48,841 nucleotides of DNA from Actinomycetota bacterium (GCA_016841065.1 JAENZW010000006.1:1-48841), one strand, 5' to 3'. Counted from the first letter of the stretch, positions 1-9,672 are shown. A program made the numbers and translations. Notes: generated from the letters alone by a model not told the origin.

Positions 1-1
1 T

Positions 2-583
2 CTAGCGGCTGCGCGCTCATTTGCCGCCGACGTCGGGTATCCGATAGTCATGAAGATCGCCAGTCCCGACATCCTGCACAAGTCCGACGTAGGAGGCATA
101 CGCACCGGCATCGACAGCGACGATGCGCTGCGCAGGGCCTACGACGACATCCTCGGTCGTGTCACGGCGTATGCACCGGACGCGTCCATCGTCGGCGTAC
201 ATGTTCAGGAGATGGTCGATCCGGGACGGGAAGTGATTATCGGAGTCGATCGCGATCCGCAATTCGGACCGCTCGTGATGTTCGGAATGGGCGGCACCTA
301 CGTCGAAGTCTTCAAGGATGTCTCGTTTCGGCTTGCCCCGCTGAGCCACGCCGAGGCACGTGAGATGATTGCTGAGACCCGAGCGTATGCGTTACTACGG
401 GGAACACGCGGCGAGCAGGCATCCGACATCGACGCGGTTGCGGACGTTCTTGTGGCCGTCGCTCAACTCGCTCTGGAATTCCCCGAGATAACCGAACTGG
501 ATATCAACCCCTTGATCGTGGGAGAGGTCGCGGCCGGCGTGATGGCCGCGGACGTACGCATTGGAATCGGAGGTTCGAAATGA
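2..583 (+). CDS. ADP-forming acyl/acetyl-CoA synthetase, ATP-grasp (beta-type) region, 5' truncated by window edge
   Basis: Frame is open to the window edge (LAAARSFAADVGYPIVMKIASPDILHKSDVGG...); the HKSDVGG and ELDINPL motifs are typical of ATP-grasp acyl-CoA synthetases. Confidence 0.85.
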   Translation, partial: LAAARSFAADVGYPIVMKIASPDILHKSDVGGIRTGIDSDDALRRAYDDILGRVTAYAPDASIVGVHVQEMVDPGREVIIGVDRDPQFGPLVMFGMGGTYVEVFKDVSFRLAPLSHAEAREMIAETRAYALLRGTRGEQASDIDAVADVLVAVAQLALEFPEITELDINPLIVGEVAAGVMAADVRIGIGGSK

Positions 584-1644
584 TCAGCCTGATAGTCGGT
601 TCGACGGAACCATACTCGGGCAAGAGCGGAGTCTGTCTGACTCTCCTGAGCGAGCTGAAGCGTCTCGGGAAGCGCACGGCGTACATCAAACCGCTCGGGA
701 CCATGCCTGTCATGATCGACGATGTGCTGACCGATCAGGATGCGGCGTACGTCTCTGCGGTCGCCTCAGTGCCCGCCCCCCTCGGTGCGCTGTGCCCGGT
801 CGTTGAGACACGTGGACTCATCGAGGATACGCTGTCTGACGACGCCAACGGCTTTCTGCAGCGTGTGCTCGAGGCGCATGGCAAGGTCTCCGTCGACGCC
901 GACGTGGTGATCGTCGAGGGCCCGGGTTCGCTGTCCGGCGGTCGCTCATTCGGTCTCGACCTCTGCGCGCTTGCCACGGCGCTCGACGCCCGGGTGCTGC
1001 TCGTCGACAAGCCCGCTGGCGTGAAACTGCCCGACAAGATCCTATATGCCAGCGACTGCCTCGGTCAGCGCCTCTTCGGCGTGCTCTTCAACGCTGTCGA
1101 TGAGGCATCCGTTGAGTTCTACTCGGGAGGCGTGTCGAAGTTCCTCGGGAGGCATGACGTGAGGGTGTTCGGCACGATCCCGCACGATCCGCTTCTGTCG
1201 TCCGTGACCGTTGAGGAGATCGTTGAAGCGCTGGGAGGCACCGTTCTCTCTGCCGAAGACGCCGTAGACGAGCCCGTAGAGAGCTTCATGGTCGGAGCGA
1301 TGGGTCAGGACAAGGCCCTTCGCTACTTCAGGCGACGGGCACGGAAGGCCGTTATCACCGGTGGCGACCGTTCGGATGTCCAGCTGGCCGCGCTCGAGAC
1401 GGACACACGCTGCATCATCCTCACGGGCAACTTGCCGCCGAGTTCGCTCGTGCTCGCGCGCGCAGACGAACTCGGTGTCCCGATGGTCCTAGTCGGGATG
1501 GACACGCTCTCGGCCGTCGAGAAGATGGAGGCGCTCCTCGGTCGTGTGCGCGTCCACGATCCCCGCAAGGCTGATAGAATACGCCAGATGTTTCGTGAGG
1601 CGGTCGATATCGACTCGATGTTCGAGACGCTTCTCGCCGACTAG
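580..1644 (+). CDS. Phosphotransacetylase N-terminal-like P-loop protein with DRTGG domain
   Basis: N-term STEPYSGKSGVCLTLL (BioD/Pta-N-like P-loop); C-term VITGGDRSD...ILTGNLPPS (DRTGG-like); ATGA overlap with upstream gene. Confidence 0.75.
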   Translation: MISLIVGSTEPYSGKSGVCLTLLSELKRLGKRTAYIKPLGTMPVMIDDVLTDQDAAYVSAVASVPAPLGALCPVVETRGLIEDTLSDDANGFLQRVLEAHGKVSVDADVVIVEGPGSLSGGRSFGLDLCALATALDARVLLVDKPAGVKLPDKILYASDCLGQRLFGVLFNAVDEASVEFYSGGVSKFLGRHDVRVFGTIPHDPLLSSVTVEEIVEALGGTVLSAEDAVDEPVESFMVGAMGQDKALRYFRRRARKAVITGGDRSDVQLAALETDTRCIILTGNLPPSSLVLARADELGVPMVLVGMDTLSAVEKMEALLGRVRVHDPRKADRIRQMFREAVDIDSMFETLLAD

Positions 1645-1658
1645 GAAAGCGAGCCCCA

Positions 1659-2660
1659 TTGGCCCAGCGCAGCGAGGTTGCAGTCTGCGTCGACGCCGTT
1701 GGCGGAGACCACGGTCCTGAGGAAGTGCTCAGGGGAGTCGCCGCAGCGGTTGCCGACGATGAGGCACTCACGGTGATTCTCACGGGGCCGGACGAGATAG
1801 TCACCCCCTTTGCCGCTGGCAAGGACCGTATCGTTGCGCACCCGACGACCGAGATAATCGCGATGGATGAGCATCCCGCGGCTGCCGTGAGAAGCAAGAA
1901 GGACTCGTCGATCGTCGTGGGCTGTCGGCTCGTGAAGGAAGGTCGAGCCGACGCGTTCTTCTCGGCAGGGTCGACCGGTGCCATTATGGCCGCCGCGACT
2001 CTCGTCATGGGACGAATCAAGGGCATCCAGCGTCCGGCCATCGGTGCGGTCATCCCCACGGGTGCTGAGCCCGTCGTACTCCTCGACATCGGTGCCAACG
2101 CCGACTGCAAGCCTGAGAACCTACTTCAGTTTGCCCACATGGGCTCGGCGTACGCGAAAGTCGTACTCGGGCTCAAGTCACCGCGGGTCGGCCTGCTCAA
2201 CATAGGGGAGGAGCGCACGAAGGGCTCTCTCCTCGCCCAGGAAGCCCACGCGCTGATGAGCGCACACGTCCCCGGGTTCGTTGGCAACATAGAAGGACGA
2301 GACGTGCCGTTTGGCGCGGCCGACGTCATCGTGACGGACGGCTTCACCGGAAATGTCGCGCTCAAACTGCTCGAGGGCGTATCGAGTTCCTTGCTCGGGC
2401 AGGTGAAGGCCGCGCTCACCGAGACTGCGTTCAGCCGCCTCACGGCACTCGCTGCGCGCCCTGCCCTCACACGCCTCAAACTGCGTCTCGACCCCGACAC
2501 GTATGGTGGCGCGCCGCTTCTCGGGGTAGACGGCATCTGCATCATCGGCCACGGCAGCTCGAACAGGGCCGCCGTATACGCCGCAATCAAGGGTGCCGCG
2601 CGGGCGTCGCGCGGAGGGCTTCGCACGGCAATCGCCGATGCGGTGACCCTGGACAGATAG
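1659..2660 (+). CDS. plsX: Phosphate acyltransferase PlsX
   Basis: VDAVGGDHGPEEVLRG, FFSAGSTGAIMAA, IGANADCKPENLLQFA; TTG start. Confidence 0.95.
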   Translation: MAQRSEVAVCVDAVGGDHGPEEVLRGVAAAVADDEALTVILTGPDEIVTPFAAGKDRIVAHPTTEIIAMDEHPAAAVRSKKDSSIVVGCRLVKEGRADAFFSAGSTGAIMAAATLVMGRIKGIQRPAIGAVIPTGAEPVVLLDIGANADCKPENLLQFAHMGSAYAKVVLGLKSPRVGLLNIGEERTKGSLLAQEAHALMSAHVPGFVGNIEGRDVPFGAADVIVTDGFTGNVALKLLEGVSSSLLGQVKAALTETAFSRLTALAARPALTRLKLRLDPDTYGGAPLLGVDGICIIGHGSSNRAAVYAAIKGAARASRGGLRTAIADAVTLDR

Positions 2661-2665
2661 CGCAC

Positions 2666-2694
2666 TTCACTCCGGTCCACACCATGTGTACACT
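2666..2694 (+). promoter_or_regulatory. Candidate sigma70-type promoter upstream of fabH (TTCACT-N17-TACACT)
   Basis: Hexamers at 2666-2671 and 2689-2694 with 17-nt spacer in the plsX-fabH gap. Confidence 0.4.
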
Positions 2695-2738
2695 TACCGG
2701 ACACCATGGCCGCTGATACGAGGAGAAGCCGCTAATTC

Positions 2739-3743
2739 ATGACGCGCACAGCCGAGATAATCGGCGTAGGATCGTACCTGCCTGAGGGGCGTATCACCAA
2801 CGCTGACCTCGAAAGAATGGTCGACACCTCCGACGAATGGATCGTGACGCGGACCGGTATCCGGGAGCGTCCGATCGCTGACGAGGGTCAGGCTACCTCG
2901 GACCTGGCGATACGCGCAGGGCAAGCAGCACTGGCGGTTGCCGGAGTCGCACCAGAGGATGTCGACCTTCTGATCATGGCCACGTCGACTCCGGACATGG
3001 TCTTTCCGTCGACGGGCTGCCTGACCCAAGCCGGGCTCGGACTCTCATGTCCGGCGTTCGACGTGAACGCCGCTTGCACGGGGTTCATCTACGCTCTTCA
3101 GACGGCAACGAGTGCCATCGAATCCGGGCGAGCGGACACAGTCCTTCTCATCGGCGCCGACACACTCACCCGATTCGTCGATTTCACCGACAGGACGACG
3201 TGCATCCTCTTCGGAGACGGAGCGGGTGCGGTGGTCCTCCGTGCTGCCGAGTCGGGCGGGGTGCGAGGCATAGCACTCGGGGCCGACGGGAAGCGGGGCA
3301 GCATGCTCTACGTCCCGGCAGGCGGTTCGGCAATGCCCGCTTCGGCTGAAACAGTGGCAAACCGAGAGCACTACATCCGAATGAATGGCAACGAGGTCTT
3401 CAAGTTCGCGGTCCGTGTTATCCCCGAGACCACCAACGCCGCCCTCGCTCAATCCGGGGTCGATGTCGGTGACCTGGCCTGGCTGATCCCACACCAGGCC
3501 AACCAGCGCATTCTCGACACGATTGCCGAACGTCTTGGCGTCTCACACGAGCGTGTCTTCTCGAACGTGGCCAACACCGCGAATACGTCTGCAGCTTCGA
3601 TACCGCTCGCCTTGGACGACCTGTATACTAGCGGGCGACTCGCAGCAGGAGACCTGCTCGCATTGGTTGGCTTCGGTGCAGGTCTCACATGGGGTGCGGC
3701 GGTCGTCGAGTGGACGAAGACCACCCCGGGCAAGGAGGCTTAG
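2739..3743 (+). CDS. fabH: 3-oxoacyl-ACP synthase III
   Basis: IIGVGSYLPEGRITNADLERMVDTSDEWI, FDVNAACTGFIYAL active-site Cys, PHQANQRI, VANTANTSAASIPLALD. Confidence 0.96.
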   Translation: MTRTAEIIGVGSYLPEGRITNADLERMVDTSDEWIVTRTGIRERPIADEGQATSDLAIRAGQAALAVAGVAPEDVDLLIMATSTPDMVFPSTGCLTQAGLGLSCPAFDVNAACTGFIYALQTATSAIESGRADTVLLIGADTLTRFVDFTDRTTCILFGDGAGAVVLRAAESGGVRGIALGADGKRGSMLYVPAGGSAMPASAETVANREHYIRMNGNEVFKFAVRVIPETTNAALAQSGVDVGDLAWLIPHQANQRILDTIAERLGVSHERVFSNVANTANTSAASIPLALDDLYTSGRLAAGDLLALVGFGAGLTWGAAVVEWTKTTPGKEA

Positions 3744-3744
3744 C

Positions 3745-4689
3745 ATGGCCATTCCGACCCGGCTTACCGAACTGCTCGACATTCAACACCCGATTATCCA
3801 GGGTGGCATGGCGTGGACGGCGACAGCCGAGTTGGCCGCTGCCGTCAGCAACGGTGGCGGGCTCGGGATCATCGGCGCGGGCCACATGCCCACGGAGATA
3901 CTCCGCGTTGAGATCCGGCGCGCCAAGGAGCTCACGGACCGACCTTTCGGCGTGAATCTCATGCTCCTCACTCCGCACATCGACGAACTCGTTGACGTTG
4001 TGCTGAGCGAAGGCGTCCATGCAGTCACCACGGGCGCAGGCAACCCCGGCAAGTACATGGCCGCGTTTCGTGAGTCCCATATCCGGGTGCTCCCGATCGC
4101 TCCTTCGGTGGCGCTCGCCAAGCGACTCGAGTCGATAGGTGCTGACGCCATCATCGGCGAGGGCATGGAGGCAGGTGGGCATATCGGCGAACTCACAACG
4201 ATGGTCCTCATCCCGCAGCTCGTCGATGCCGTGGAAGTCCCCGTAGTGGCCGCGGGAGGGATTGCCGACGGACGGGGAATGGCTGCAGCGTTCGCTCTTG
4301 GCGCCGAAGGAGTCCAGGTCGGGACGCGCTTCATGTGTGCACAAGAATGCACCATCCACCCGGATGTGAAGGACCGTATCCTCAAGGCCCGCGACCGCGA
4401 CACCATCGTTACCGGCTACTCGACGGGGCATCCCGTTCGCGTGTTGAAGAACCGGCTCTCCAGGATGCTCGAGGACCTCGACCGCGACAACAAGGTCGAG
4501 GAGCTCGAGGAGCTAGGCAGCGGCAAGCTCGCTCTCGCGATGCGTGAGGGTGATCTCGACATGGGTTCCCTGATGGCAGGTCAGGCAGCCGCCATGGTCT
4601 GCGAGATCGAGCCCGCTGCGGACATACTCACCTCAATGATGGCCGAAGCCGAAGAGACCATGCGTCATCTCGGCGGGCCTTCGCGTTAG
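3745..4689 (+). CDS. fabK: Enoyl-ACP reductase II (FabK-type FMN enzyme)
   Basis: IQHPIIQGGMAW, GLGIIGAGHM, EGMEAGGHIGELTT, VQVGTRFMCAQEC; ATG at 3745 preferred to the track's start at 3523. Confidence 0.88.
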   Translation: MAIPTRLTELLDIQHPIIQGGMAWTATAELAAAVSNGGGLGIIGAGHMPTEILRVEIRRAKELTDRPFGVNLMLLTPHIDELVDVVLSEGVHAVTTGAGNPGKYMAAFRESHIRVLPIAPSVALAKRLESIGADAIIGEGMEAGGHIGELTTMVLIPQLVDAVEVPVVAAGGIADGRGMAAAFALGAEGVQVGTRFMCAQECTIHPDVKDRILKARDRDTIVTGYSTGHPVRVLKNRLSRMLEDLDRDNKVEELEELGSGKLALAMREGDLDMGSLMAGQAAAMVCEIEPAADILTSMMAEAEETMRHLGGPSR

Positions 4690-4695
4690 GATTCG

Positions 4696-5619
4696 GTGGC
4701 TACCGACGTGAACATAGCGTTCGTCTTCCCGGGACAGGGATCTCAGCATGCGGAGATGCTCCTTGCCGTACCTGAGAACGATGCCTTTGAGCGGCTTCTC
4801 GATGCTGCAGAAGCCCTGTCCGGCCTCGAGCTTCGGGCGATCGTGGCCCAGGGGGGACCCGAGGATCTTGCAGATACCCGAGTCGCCCAGCCTCTCCTGT
4901 ACCTCACGGACTGGGCCTGGGGCGTCACGCTCATGGAAACCGGCATTGTGCCATCCATGGTAGCGGGACACAGCCTCGGCGAGTATGCTGCCCTCGCAAC
5001 CGCCGGTGCCTTCTCGGTCGAAGCGGGGCTGGAACTCGTGGTCGAGCGCTCGAAGTTGATGGCCGCCACTGCGGCAGCCACGTCCGGCACGATGGCTGCG
5101 GTTCTCGGTCTCGAAGCAAGCAGTGTCGCGAAGACGGTCGACACCATCGAAGGCGTCTGGTTGGCGAACGACAACTCGCCCGGGCAGGTGGTTATCTCCG
5201 GTACCGACGACGCTGTCGCGCGCGCGACCGAGGAGCTCGTAGCCGCGGGAGCTCGCCGTATCGTCCCACTCAAGGTGTCGGGTCCCTTCCATTCGCCTCT
5301 CATGGAGCCGGCTGCCCTCGCTTTCGAACGGATACTGGCGCAAGCAGAGTTTCGCTCGCCCGCTATTCCGGTCATTCAGAACACCAATCCGACCCTCACA
5401 ACGGATTCCGAAGAGATACGTGCGCGACTCACTGGTCAGATTACGGCTCCGGTCAGATGGACTGAAACCATGCGTGCGATCGCGGCCGAGGGACCGATCG
5501 CTGTCGTTGAGGCCGGTCCGGGATCCGTCCTTCGCGGCCTCTCCAAGGGATACGATGGTGTCGCTGCCCTGTCGGTGGAGGAGACTGAGCTCGAACGTAT
5601 CGCCGAGGAGGTATCATGA
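4696..5619 (+). CDS. fabD: Malonyl-CoA:ACP transacylase
   Basis: FVFPGQGSQ, MVAGHSLGEYAAL, KVSGPFHSPLMEPA; GTG start. Confidence 0.95.
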   Translation: MATDVNIAFVFPGQGSQHAEMLLAVPENDAFERLLDAAEALSGLELRAIVAQGGPEDLADTRVAQPLLYLTDWAWGVTLMETGIVPSMVAGHSLGEYAALATAGAFSVEAGLELVVERSKLMAATAAATSGTMAAVLGLEASSVAKTVDTIEGVWLANDNSPGQVVISGTDDAVARATEELVAAGARRIVPLKVSGPFHSPLMEPAALAFERILAQAEFRSPAIPVIQNTNPTLTTDSEEIRARLTGQITAPVRWTETMRAIAAEGPIAVVEAGPGSVLRGLSKGYDGVAALSVEETELERIAEEVS

Positions 5620-6368
5620 CGCGCCCCCTGGACGGACAGATCGCGCTCGTCACGGGCGCTTCGCGGGGCATCGGTGCTGCAGTCGCTCTTCGGCTAGCCG
5701 AAGATGGAGCCGCCGTCGCCGTCAACTACGCGGGAAGCACTGCGGCTGCAGAGGACGTCGTCCGACAGATCACTGACGCGGGCGGTCGTGCCATCGCAGT
5801 TCAGGCCGACGTAGCCAACCGTGACGACTGTCAGCGACTGGTCCAGACGTGCATCAACGATCTCGGCGGTCTGGATATCCTCGTCAACAACGCGGGTATC
5901 ACGCGTGACAACCTTGTGGTGCGCATGAGCGACGAAGAGTGGGACTCCGTCATCGCGACGAATCTTGGCGGTGTCTTCGGCATAACTAGATCCGCTGCAA
6001 AGCACATGATGAAGCAGCGTCGCGGCTCGATCGTGAACGTCTCTTCGGTCATAGCTCTCGTAGGCAACCGCGGACAGGCGAACTACGCTGCCGCCAAGGC
6101 GGGTGTGATCGCCCTGACCAAGTCGGTGGCGAAGGAACTGGCTCCTCGCGGTGTCCGTGCGAACGTTGTCGCGCCGGGATTCATCGAGACGGATATGACG
6201 GACGTCCTTCCGGAGGCTGTCAGAGAGGCTGCCTTGCAGGAGATCGCACTCAAGGCTTTCGGGCAGCCAGAGGACGTCGCTGCAGCAGTGGCGTTCCTGG
6301 TGTCACCGAGCGCGCAGTACATTACCGGTCAAGTGCTCGCTGTGGATGGCGGCATGACCTTCGTCTAA
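5616..6368 (+). CDS. fabG: 3-oxoacyl-ACP reductase
   Basis: LVTGASRGIGAAVA, LVNNAGITRDNL, YAAAKAGVIALTKSVA; ATGA overlap with fabD. Confidence 0.95.
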   Translation: MTRPLDGQIALVTGASRGIGAAVALRLAEDGAAVAVNYAGSTAAAEDVVRQITDAGGRAIAVQADVANRDDCQRLVQTCINDLGGLDILVNNAGITRDNLVVRMSDEEWDSVIATNLGGVFGITRSAAKHMMKQRRGSIVNVSSVIALVGNRGQANYAAAKAGVIALTKSVAKELAPRGVRANVVAPGFIETDMTDVLPEAVREAALQEIALKAFGQPEDVAAAVAFLVSPSAQYITGQVLAVDGGMTFV

Positions 6369-6413
6369 TATTCCTAGCTTGTAGACCACTGACGGGAAGG
6401 AGGTGTCCACGAT

Positions 6414-6656
6414 ATGGAGAACGATGAGACCTTTGAGAAGGTGAAGGAAGTTATCGTCGAACAACTCAACGTCGACGAGGTCGATGTACATGAGGAGTCG
6501 GCGTTCATCGACGATCTCGGAGCGGATTCGCTCGATATCGTCGAGCTCGTTATGGCGCTCGAGGATCAGTTCGGCGTTTCGATCCCGGACGAGGAAGCAG
6601 AGAACATCAAGACCGTCGGTGACGCAGTCAAGTTCATCACCGAGAACGCCCAGTAG
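6414..6656 (+). CDS. acpP: Acyl carrier protein
   Basis: [33 protein letters not shown]. Confidence 0.97.
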   Translation: MENDETFEKVKEVIVEQLNVDEVDVHEESAFIDDLGADSLDIVELVMALEDQFGVSIPDEEAENIKTVGDAVKFITENAQ

Positions 6657-6666
6657 AGCAAGCGCC

Positions 6667-6703
6667 GGAAGCCGGGCGGACGACGATTGTTCGTCCGGCT
6701 TCC
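6667..6703 (+). other. Strong intergenic hairpin 3' of acpP (terminator-like or RNA-stabilising)
   Basis: ggaagccg[ggcg]gacga / cgattgt / tcgtccggcttcc; 13 pairs with one 4-nt bulge; no clear U-tract. Confidence 0.6.
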
Positions 6704-6737
6704 ATTACGCACGCCACGATAGAAGGTTGCTCCTGTA

Positions 6738-7700
6738 GTGGATATGCCGAAACTCACAATCGGGAACGTCACGGCACGTCTGCCCATCATCCAGGGCGGC
6801 ATGGCCGTTCGCATCTCACGCTTTCCGCTGGCCGTCTCTGTCGCCGAAGCGGGAGGCATCGGAGTCATAGCCGGCTCGGGTATGGAAGTCGACGAGCTTG
6901 CGGAAGAAGTGCGAGCCGCCCGAGCTGCGACCGACGGTATCGTCGGCGTGAACGTCATGGTGGCGGTTCGGAAGTTCCGCGAGCTGGTCCAGGCTGCGCT
7001 GCGCGAGGGCATCGACCTCGTCATAGCGGGCGCCGGCTTCTCGCGAGACGTCTTTCAGTGGTGCAAGGAAGCGGATGTCCCGATGGTTCCGATCGTCGGC
7101 TCCGCACGGGTCGCGAAGCTGTCGGAGCGCTTCGGAGCGGCTGCGGTGATCGTTGAGGGCGTCGAGGCTGGAGGTCATCTGGGAACCGATCAACCCCTGA
7201 TGGACATCCTTCCCGGCATCATCGAATCGGTCTCGATACCGGTTATCGGTGCTGGAGGGATCTGCTCAGGTGGTGACATCGCGCGGGTGCTTGACGCGGG
7301 GGCGGCGGGCGTCCAGATGGGGTCACGCTTCGCCGCGACCGTCGAGTCTTCCGCGTCGGACGAATTCAAGCAGATGTACGTTGAGGCGAACGAGGATGAC
7401 GTCGTGCTCATCAAGAGTCCCGTCGGCCTTCCAGGCAGGGCTCTTCGCAGTCCGCTCACCGAGCGCTTGCTCGTCGGCGACTATCCCGAGATCGATCGAT
7501 GTGTCTCGTGTCTGAAGGAGTGCGGCAAGGACTATTGCATCATCGACAAACTCGTTCGGGCTCAGACAGGTGATGTCGAGTCAGGACTCGTATTCGCGGG
7601 TACGTCGGTAACCCGCGTCCACGACATTCCCACCGTCGCAGACCTCATGGACCGACTTGTCAATGAATGGCGATGTGCTCGCGAGGGAGTCACAACATGA
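6738..7700 (+). CDS. Second FabK/nitronate monooxygenase-like flavoprotein with C-terminal Cys cluster
   Basis: LPIIQGGMAVRIS, EGVEAGGHLGTD, AAGVQMGSRF; CVSCLKECGKDYC cluster; GTG start. Confidence 0.85.
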   Translation: MDMPKLTIGNVTARLPIIQGGMAVRISRFPLAVSVAEAGGIGVIAGSGMEVDELAEEVRAARAATDGIVGVNVMVAVRKFRELVQAALREGIDLVIAGAGFSRDVFQWCKEADVPMVPIVGSARVAKLSERFGAAAVIVEGVEAGGHLGTDQPLMDILPGIIESVSIPVIGAGGICSGGDIARVLDAGAAGVQMGSRFAATVESSASDEFKQMYVEANEDDVVLIKSPVGLPGRALRSPLTERLLVGDYPEIDRCVSCLKECGKDYCIIDKLVRAQTGDVESGLVFAGTSVTRVHDIPTVADLMDRLVNEWRCAREGVTT

Positions 7701-8926
7701 TGAGGATCGCTATCACCGGAATCGGCGCCGTCACGCCAGTCGGTATCGGTGCCGACACGATGTGGCAGTCGATCGCGAACGGCAGAAGCGGCATCACTCC
7801 GATCACGCATTTCGACGCGAGCGAGTACACGAGCCGAATCGCCGGATACATCCACGACTTCGATCCTTCGGTGGCCATCGACAGCAAGGAAGCCCGCCGC
7901 ATGGCTCGCTTTCAGCAGCTGGCCATGGTGGCGGCTGCCGAGGCGATGGAGGACTGCGGACTCGAGATCACCGACGACAACGCGGAGCGGGTTGGCGTCA
8001 TCGTCGGATCGGGTATCGGCGGGCTCCACATCATGGAGGAACAGACGGCGATCCTTCTGGAGCGCGGACCCTCCCGGATATCGCCGTTCCTCGTCCCGAT
8101 GATGATCGTGGACCTCGCGGCGGGCCAGATTTCCATCAAGTACGGCGCGAAGGGCGTCAACTACGCGCCTGTTTCCGCATGCTCCACCGGTAACCACGCG
8201 ATAGGGGAGGCCGCCGAGACGATCCGGCGCGGAATGGCTGACGTCATCATCGCAGGTGGTTTTGACGCCGGCGTCACGCCCCTTGGAGTCGCCGGATTCT
8301 GTGCCGCCCGGGCCTTGTCCACCCGCAACGACGACCCCACTGCAGCTTCGCGTCCCTTCGACACAGGTCGTGACGGATTCGTCATCGGTGAAGGCGGCGC
8401 CATCCTCGTCCTCGAGTCATGGGATCACGCAGTCGCGCGAGGAGCACACATCCGCGCCGAGGTTCTCGGCTACGGAGCGACCGCCGACGCCTACCACATC
8501 ACCTCACCCGCGCCCGATGGCAATGGTGCCATTCGCTCGATGTCCATGGCGCTGGGTCAGGCCGGACTATCGCCCGCCGATGTCGACTACGTGAACGCTC
8601 ACGGAACCTCCACCCAACTGGGCGACCTGGGAGAAACGCGCGCCATCAAGGCGGTCTTCGGCGCAGACACACCGCCCGTCTCTTCGACGAAGTCGATGAC
8701 CGGCCATCTTCTCGGTGGCGCCGGCGCGATGGAGGCGGCGATCTCGATCATGGCCATGGAGAACGGACTGCTGCCGCCGACGATCAACCTCACCGATCCC
8801 GACCCCGAGTGTGACCTCGACTATGTGCCGCTGGTGGCCCGCGCCTCTTCGGCAGATGTCGTGATGTCGAACTCGTTCGGGTTCGGTGGGCACAACGCCA
8901 CCCTCATCTTCGGCTCGGCTCGGTGA
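7697..8926 (+). CDS. fabF: 3-oxoacyl-ACP synthase II
   Basis: ITGIGAVTPVG, VSACSTGNHAIGEA, VNAHGTSTQLGD, KSMTGHLLGGAGA; ATG at 7697 in ATGA overlap preferred to 7667. Confidence 0.95.
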   Translation: MMRIAITGIGAVTPVGIGADTMWQSIANGRSGITPITHFDASEYTSRIAGYIHDFDPSVAIDSKEARRMARFQQLAMVAAAEAMEDCGLEITDDNAERVGVIVGSGIGGLHIMEEQTAILLERGPSRISPFLVPMMIVDLAAGQISIKYGAKGVNYAPVSACSTGNHAIGEAAETIRRGMADVIIAGGFDAGVTPLGVAGFCAARALSTRNDDPTAASRPFDTGRDGFVIGEGGAILVLESWDHAVARGAHIRAEVLGYGATADAYHITSPAPDGNGAIRSMSMALGQAGLSPADVDYVNAHGTSTQLGDLGETRAIKAVFGADTPPVSSTKSMTGHLLGGAGAMEAAISIMAMENGLLPPTINLTDPDPECDLDYVPLVARASSADVVMSNSFGFGGHNATLIFGSAR

Positions 8927-9636
8927 CACCGTCCGCACATGATGCCGACTGGCTTGACGAAGCCGAACGGGTCGTCGGGTACCGTTTCGCCGATCGCGGA
9001 CTTCTCGCCGAAGCACTCACGCACCCGTCGTACTCAACAAACGAGCCGACTGACCCGCACTACGAGCGCCTGGAGTTTCTCGGGGATGCGGCACTTGGGC
9101 TCATCATCGTCGAGGAGATCCACCGGCGGTTCCCCCTTCTTGCCGAAGGCGGCATGACCAAGCTCAAGATCGGCGTAGTCTCCGGTCCCGTTCTTGCCGA
9201 AGCTGCGCAGAACCTCGGCCTGGGACCCGTGATCCGACTCGGCGACAGCGAACGTTCCGACGGCGGTCGTGGACGATCCTCGGCACTCGAGAATGCCTTC
9301 GAGGCAGTCGTGGGAGCCATCTACACGGACGCTGGGCTTGATGCCGCAAGAGAGTTCGTGCTGCGCGTGCTCGGCAATCTAATCGACCCGGCATTCCTCG
9401 ATGATCTTGAGCACCCGAAGTCCCGTCTCCAGGAGTTGCTCCAGTCCCGAGGTGAGGTCCCGGTGTACCGCATTGTTGCCGAGGTAGGCCCCCCGCATGA
9501 ACGCATGTTTCGCGCCGAAGTCCTTCTCGGCGAGCGTGTTCTTGGAACAGGTACGGGGACGTCGAAGAGAGCAGCGGAGATGGCAGCTGCCGAAGACGCG
9601 CTCGGAGCCCCTGACATCGCGGGTGAGAAGCCCTAG
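8923..9636 (+). CDS. rnc: Ribonuclease III
   Basis: YERLEFLGDAALGLIIVEEI, ALENAFEAVVGAIYTDAG, C-terminal dsRBD. Confidence 0.95.
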   Translation: MTPSAHDADWLDEAERVVGYRFADRGLLAEALTHPSYSTNEPTDPHYERLEFLGDAALGLIIVEEIHRRFPLLAEGGMTKLKIGVVSGPVLAEAAQNLGLGPVIRLGDSERSDGGRGRSSALENAFEAVVGAIYTDAGLDAAREFVLRVLGNLIDPAFLDDLEHPKSRLQELLQSRGEVPVYRIVAEVGPPHERMFRAEVLLGERVLGTGTGTSKRAAEMAAAEDALGAPDIAGEKP

Positions 9637-9663
9637 CGGGCCGCTATCGCGTCCGCGGGCCTG

Positions 9664-9672
9664 TGCTAGAAT
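9664..9672 (+). promoter_or_regulatory. Candidate extended -10 promoter (TGC-TAGAAT) upstream of smc
   Basis: TGCTAGAAT in the rnc-smc gap; no good -35. Confidence 0.35.

Noticed and set aside
1572-1580. TGATAGAAT extended -10-like box near the end of the DRTGG gene, possible plsX promoter
   Set aside because: Intragenic, no -35, single occurrence; insufficient evidence to call
3624-3629. TATACT inside fabH as internal promoter for fabK
   Set aside because: No -35 at proper spacing and inside a conserved coding sequence
3523-3744. 74-residue N-terminal extension of the first FabK in the ORF track
   Set aside because: Overlaps the 3' end of fabH; ATG at 3745 follows an SD (aaggaggc) and yields the conserved FabK start
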